Assembly: GCA_902826615.1 (NCBI GenBank)
Contig: CADEFN010000014.1
Coordinates: 1-53,973, forward strand
Source of the DNA: an uncultured Gemmatimonadota bacterium
GTDB lineage: Bacteria; Gemmatimonadota; Gemmatimonadetes; Gemmatimonadales; Gemmatimonadaceae
Direction of reading: 5' to 3'
DNA: 53,973 nucleotides
Each line of letters opens with the position of its first letter. Within the stretch, counting starts at the first letter, position 1. Below, piece after piece: positions 52,263-53,973 of this stretch. Under the pieces are notes generated by a model that was given only the letters and a program-made list of their open reading frames with translations, was not told where the DNA came from and ran no database searches. Position numbers and translations under genes: made by a program.

Positions 52263-52562
52263 TTATGCCGCCGTCGTGCGGTTCCGCACGCTGACGCGGA
52301 CATCGGCCCCTGTCTTGTCGAGCATCGCGATCAGAGTGTCGACGCTAAAGCGCTCGATCTTGCCGCGATAGAGGTCGCTGATCCGCGGCTGGGAGACTCC
52401 GAGCAGGCGGGCGGCCTGGGACTGGGTGGTGCCCCGCGCCGTCAGCCGCTTGCGGAGCTGGATCATCAGGGTCGACCGGAGTTGCAAGTTCGCGGCCTCG
52501 GCGGCGGGGAAGCCAAGGTCGGCGAAGACGTTCCCCGAGCCACGCGTCATCTTGATCGCCAT
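52263..52562 (-). CDS. higA: HigA-like helix-turn-helix antitoxin
   Basis: 99 aa from ATG 52562, one base after the toxin stop. Residues about 40-75 (TARGTTQSQAARLLGVSQPRISDLYRGKIERFS, read in shorter runs) are an XRE-type helix-turn-helix. The protein ends in a basic-polar tail (VSVRNRTTAA). It should bind and neutralise the toxin and repress the shared promoter at 52915-52943. The order toxin-antitoxin matches the HigBA type. Confidence 0.85.
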   Translation of the reverse strand: MAIKMTRGSGNVFADLGFPAAEAANLQLRSTLMIQLRKRLTARGTTQSQAARLLGVSQPRISDLYRGKIERFSVDTLIAMLDKTGADVRVSVRNRTTAA

Positions 52563-52563
52563 G

Positions 52564-52908
52564 TTAGCCTCCTGGGCGCGAGCGCCGTTGGGCGAGTAGG
52601 GCGCGAAAGCGCGTCGCGCCGACGTCGAGGTCGAGCGGCGAGGTCCGCTGCGACTTCTTCTGAAAGGCATGGAGGACGTAGACCGCCTCCTCGAACTTGG
52701 CCACGTAGAACACACGGAAGGCGCCCTGCACCCGGACCCGGAGCTCGTAGACCCCGGCGCCGACGCTGGGCATGGGTTTGAAGTCGCTGGGCTCCAGTCC
52801 CTGCTGGATGAGGTCGAGCTCGTGTCCTGCCCGCCGGCGGGGACCGTCGGGCAGGGCGCGGAGATCGGCGCGCGCCGACCCGAGGAACACCAGCGGCTTG
52901 ACGGCCAT
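52564..52908 (-). CDS. higB: HigB-like (RelE superfamily, Gp49/DUF891) toxin
   Basis: 114 aa from ATG 52908. The AGVYELRVRVQGAFRVFYVAKFEEAVYVLHAFQKKSQRT run (read as residues about 51-88) is the RelE/HigB core with the conserved basic and aromatic residues, ending at the KKSQ motif typical of Gp49 toxins. It should cut mRNA on the ribosome. Its gene comes first and the promoter places the transcript start at or next to the ATG. It lies next to an attC site, a common setting for such genes in integrons. Confidence 0.88.
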   Translation of the reverse strand: MAVKPLVFLGSARADLRALPDGPRRRAGHELDLIQQGLEPSDFKPMPSVGAGVYELRVRVQGAFRVFYVAKFEEAVYVLHAFQKKSQRTSPLDLDVGATRFRALLAQRRSRPGG

Positions 52909-52914
52909 GAGGGC

Positions 52915-52943
52915 AATATATAACTACATGTATGCGCTGACAA
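52915..52943 (-). promoter_or_regulatory. Sigma-70-type promoter of the higBA genes
   Basis: On the minus strand: TTGTCA (52938-52943), a 17-base spacer and TATATT (52915-52920), then 6 bases to the toxin ATG. The -35 box differs from consensus TTGACA at two positions and the -10 from TATAAT at one. The transcript should begin at or very near the ATG, so the toxin mRNA is probably leaderless. Confidence 0.65.
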
Positions 52944-52983
52944 GCGGCAAGGGACGGAGCCCGGCGTCCGGGTGTGGGGCGCG

Positions 52984-53077
52984 GCATAACAAAGGGTTGC
53001 AGTTGGCGAGGGCGCTATGGTGCGCGGCTACGCCGCGTCTTATGATATGCCCTCGCAACTGAACCCTGACGTTAGGT
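52984..53077 (+). repeat. attC site A of an integron cassette
   Basis: GCATAAC (52984-52990) and GTTAGGT (53071-53077) enclose paired arms. The left arm reads AGGGTT(G)CAGTTG(G)CGAGGGC and the right arm GCCCTCGCAACTGAACCCT; they pair fully except for the two extra G bases on the left. Unpaired bases on one arm are the mark of attC sites used by integron integrases. It is 94 bp long, in the size range for attC. Confidence 0.85.
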
Positions 53078-53093
53078 CGCACTGGAGACCAGT

Positions 53094-53798
53094 ATGCTCT
53101 CTCGGGCTTGGCTAGTGAGCGCGTTGCCGTTGTTGCTCTCCTTCAGTCGCGCGCTACACGCGCAGGGCACGGGGAGCATCAGTGGTACGATTCGCGATAG
53201 CGTGACGGGGGCTCCAATTCGTGACGCCAAAGCCGCGGTGCCCGCGAGCGGGCGCTATGGCCGGGAGAGCACCGATTCACTCGGTCGGTATACTCTCGAC
53301 GGGGTCCCCGCCGGGACCTGGAGCGTCGAGTTTCATTGTCCCAGTCGCACGCTGCTCGGTCGCAGCCTCGCACGGCGAACCGGCACTGTTGCGGCGAACG
53401 CGGTCTTGCGCCTCGACATTCACGCCCCGCCGGGCTGGTGTGTCGAGCCGGATTCTGGGTCGCGCGTTGGCGTCTTTCGCGGTCACTACTCCTTCGGGTT
53501 CGAGGAGAGTCGGTTTGTTCCGTGCCCCGACAGTTCTGCAGGTCTCGCCAAGGGACTCTTGCCCGGCGAGCACGTCGTCGAGCCGTCGGCGTGGGTGAAC
53601 TTCACTTCCACAGCACAACGGCAACGGGTACGGTGGCCTAAGCCCCTCGAGAACGAGCGATACCCGCGCTACTTTGTGCGGTGGCAGGGAACGCTTACGG
53701 GCCCAGGCACCTATGGGCATCTGGGCGTATCGGCCTTCGCGTTCACTGCCGACACCATCCTGGAGGTTCGGCGGCCAGAAGCCACAGACTGCAGGTAG
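53094..53798 (+). CDS. Secreted protein with carboxypeptidase-regulatory-like domain (integron cassette gene)
   Basis: 234 aa from ATG 53094. The signal peptide ends LHAQ. GSISGTIRDSVTGAPIRDAKA and DSLGRYTLDGVPAGTWSVEF are the strand pattern of carboxypeptidase-regulatory-like (CarboxypepD_reg) domains. The rest (about 110-234) is strand-rich with Pro/Trp and Cys residues. It lies exactly between attC A and attC B, so the cassette runs from 53072 to 53920. The function is unknown; surface binding is likely. Confidence 0.7.
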   Translation: MLSRAWLVSALPLLLSFSRALHAQGTGSISGTIRDSVTGAPIRDAKAAVPASGRYGRESTDSLGRYTLDGVPAGTWSVEFHCPSRTLLGRSLARRTGTVAANAVLRLDIHAPPGWCVEPDSGSRVGVFRGHYSFGFEESRFVPCPDSSAGLAKGLLPGEHVVEPSAWVNFTSTAQRQRVRWPKPLENERYPRYFVRWQGTLTGPGTYGHLGVSAFAFTADTILEVRRPEATDCR

Positions 53799-53815
53799 CT
53801 CCTACGCCACGTGCG

Positions 53816-53926
53816 ACCTAACAGTCGCTTGCTGCGGACGTGGCTTTGTGCTATTGTAGGCCGCCATCCGCTGCGCGATGGCGGCCATCTTATTTGATGC
53901 CACGCCGCAGAAGCGTGGCGTTAGGT
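53816..53926 (+). repeat. attC site B of an integron cassette
   Basis: ACCTAAC (53816-53822) and GTTAGGT (53920-53926) bound a strong imperfect palindrome. The left arm CGCTT(G)CTGCGG(A)CGTGGC pairs with GCCACGCCGCAGAAGCG, leaving G and A unpaired. Inside, GGCCGCCATC pairs with GATGGCGGCC as a perfect 10-bp stem. It is 111 bp long. This is the best attC in the window. Confidence 0.9.
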
Positions 53927-53948
53927 GGCCAGAGCCAGCTGAGTTGCT

Positions 53949-53973
53949 ATGCACGAACTGGATACTGAAGGTG
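53949..53973 (+). CDS. Possible start of the next cassette gene (partial)
   Basis: ATG 53949 opens MHELDTEG and runs off the window edge, 22 bp after attC B, the normal place for a cassette gene to begin. No clear ribosome site is visible. It is included only as a pointer to the sequence beyond the window. Confidence 0.3.

Noticed and set aside
1-53973. tRNA or rRNA genes
   Set aside because: I looked for T-loop (GGTTCGAATCC-like) and acceptor patterns and found none; a covariance search would be decisive.

Overview
The window is GC-rich (roughly 65%), tightly packed, and reads like the chromosome of a free-living Gram-negative bacterium. I infer Gemmatimonadota (Gemmatimonas-like). The reasons are many secreted proteins whose signal peptides end in A-Q, several outer-membrane beta-barrels, a large secreted S9 peptidase, a 6-bladed beta-propeller protein, and Leu-Gly pairs often written TTA-GGN. 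There is no rRNA or tRNA gene, so this placement is inference from style and gene content.

Region 1 (1-7487) is one tightly coupled + strand operon. It encodes an Hsp70-like C-terminal domain, four consecutive helical coiled-coil proteins of about 275-315 aa, a membrane-tethered PP2C phosphatase, a membrane-tethered Ser/Thr kinase, and a small secreted coiled-coil protein. I do not recognise it as a named system; it is the best multi-gene candidate for something new. A truncated IS3-type insertion sequence end follows at 8533-8650.

Region 2 (8773-40573) is mostly ordinary chromosome. It has a five-gene catabolic operon (S9 peptidase, 3-hydroxyacyl/carnitine-type dehydrogenase, BKACE, APC permease, serine hydrolase), a GH30 glycosidase, an NAD(P)-binding protein with a methyltransferase, and a beta-propeller gene next to a beta-barrel/thioredoxin chimera and a tiny CPSC peptide. 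MlaE-MlaD lipid transport genes, a LytS/LytTR two-component pair with DoxX, outer-membrane proteins, a GMC oxidoreductase, a phospholipase-D-like protein, a lipoprotein hydrolase, Uma2 and an SDR protein follow.

Region 3 (about 40.6-53.97 kb) is accessory. Two stretches look like integron gene cassettes without a visible integrase. One is a decayed stretch at 40.8-44.6 kb with repeated attC-like ends and five short genes for secreted or lipoproteins. The other, at the right edge, has two convincing attC sites (52984-53077 and 53816-53926) around one secreted-protein gene, beside a HigBA toxin-antitoxin pair. Between them lie two ECF sigma/membrane-protein pairs (one truncated), a four-gene start/stop-overlapping operon of unknown function, and a 3.0 kb module bounded by a perfect 31-bp inverted repeat. 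That module carries a DUF2188 gene, a helical-protein gene and 46 indel-free 21-bp degenerate repeats (47235-48200). A GATGCCGCG-N15-GTGTCATTGGTAG element sits before both neighbouring operons and probably co-regulates them.
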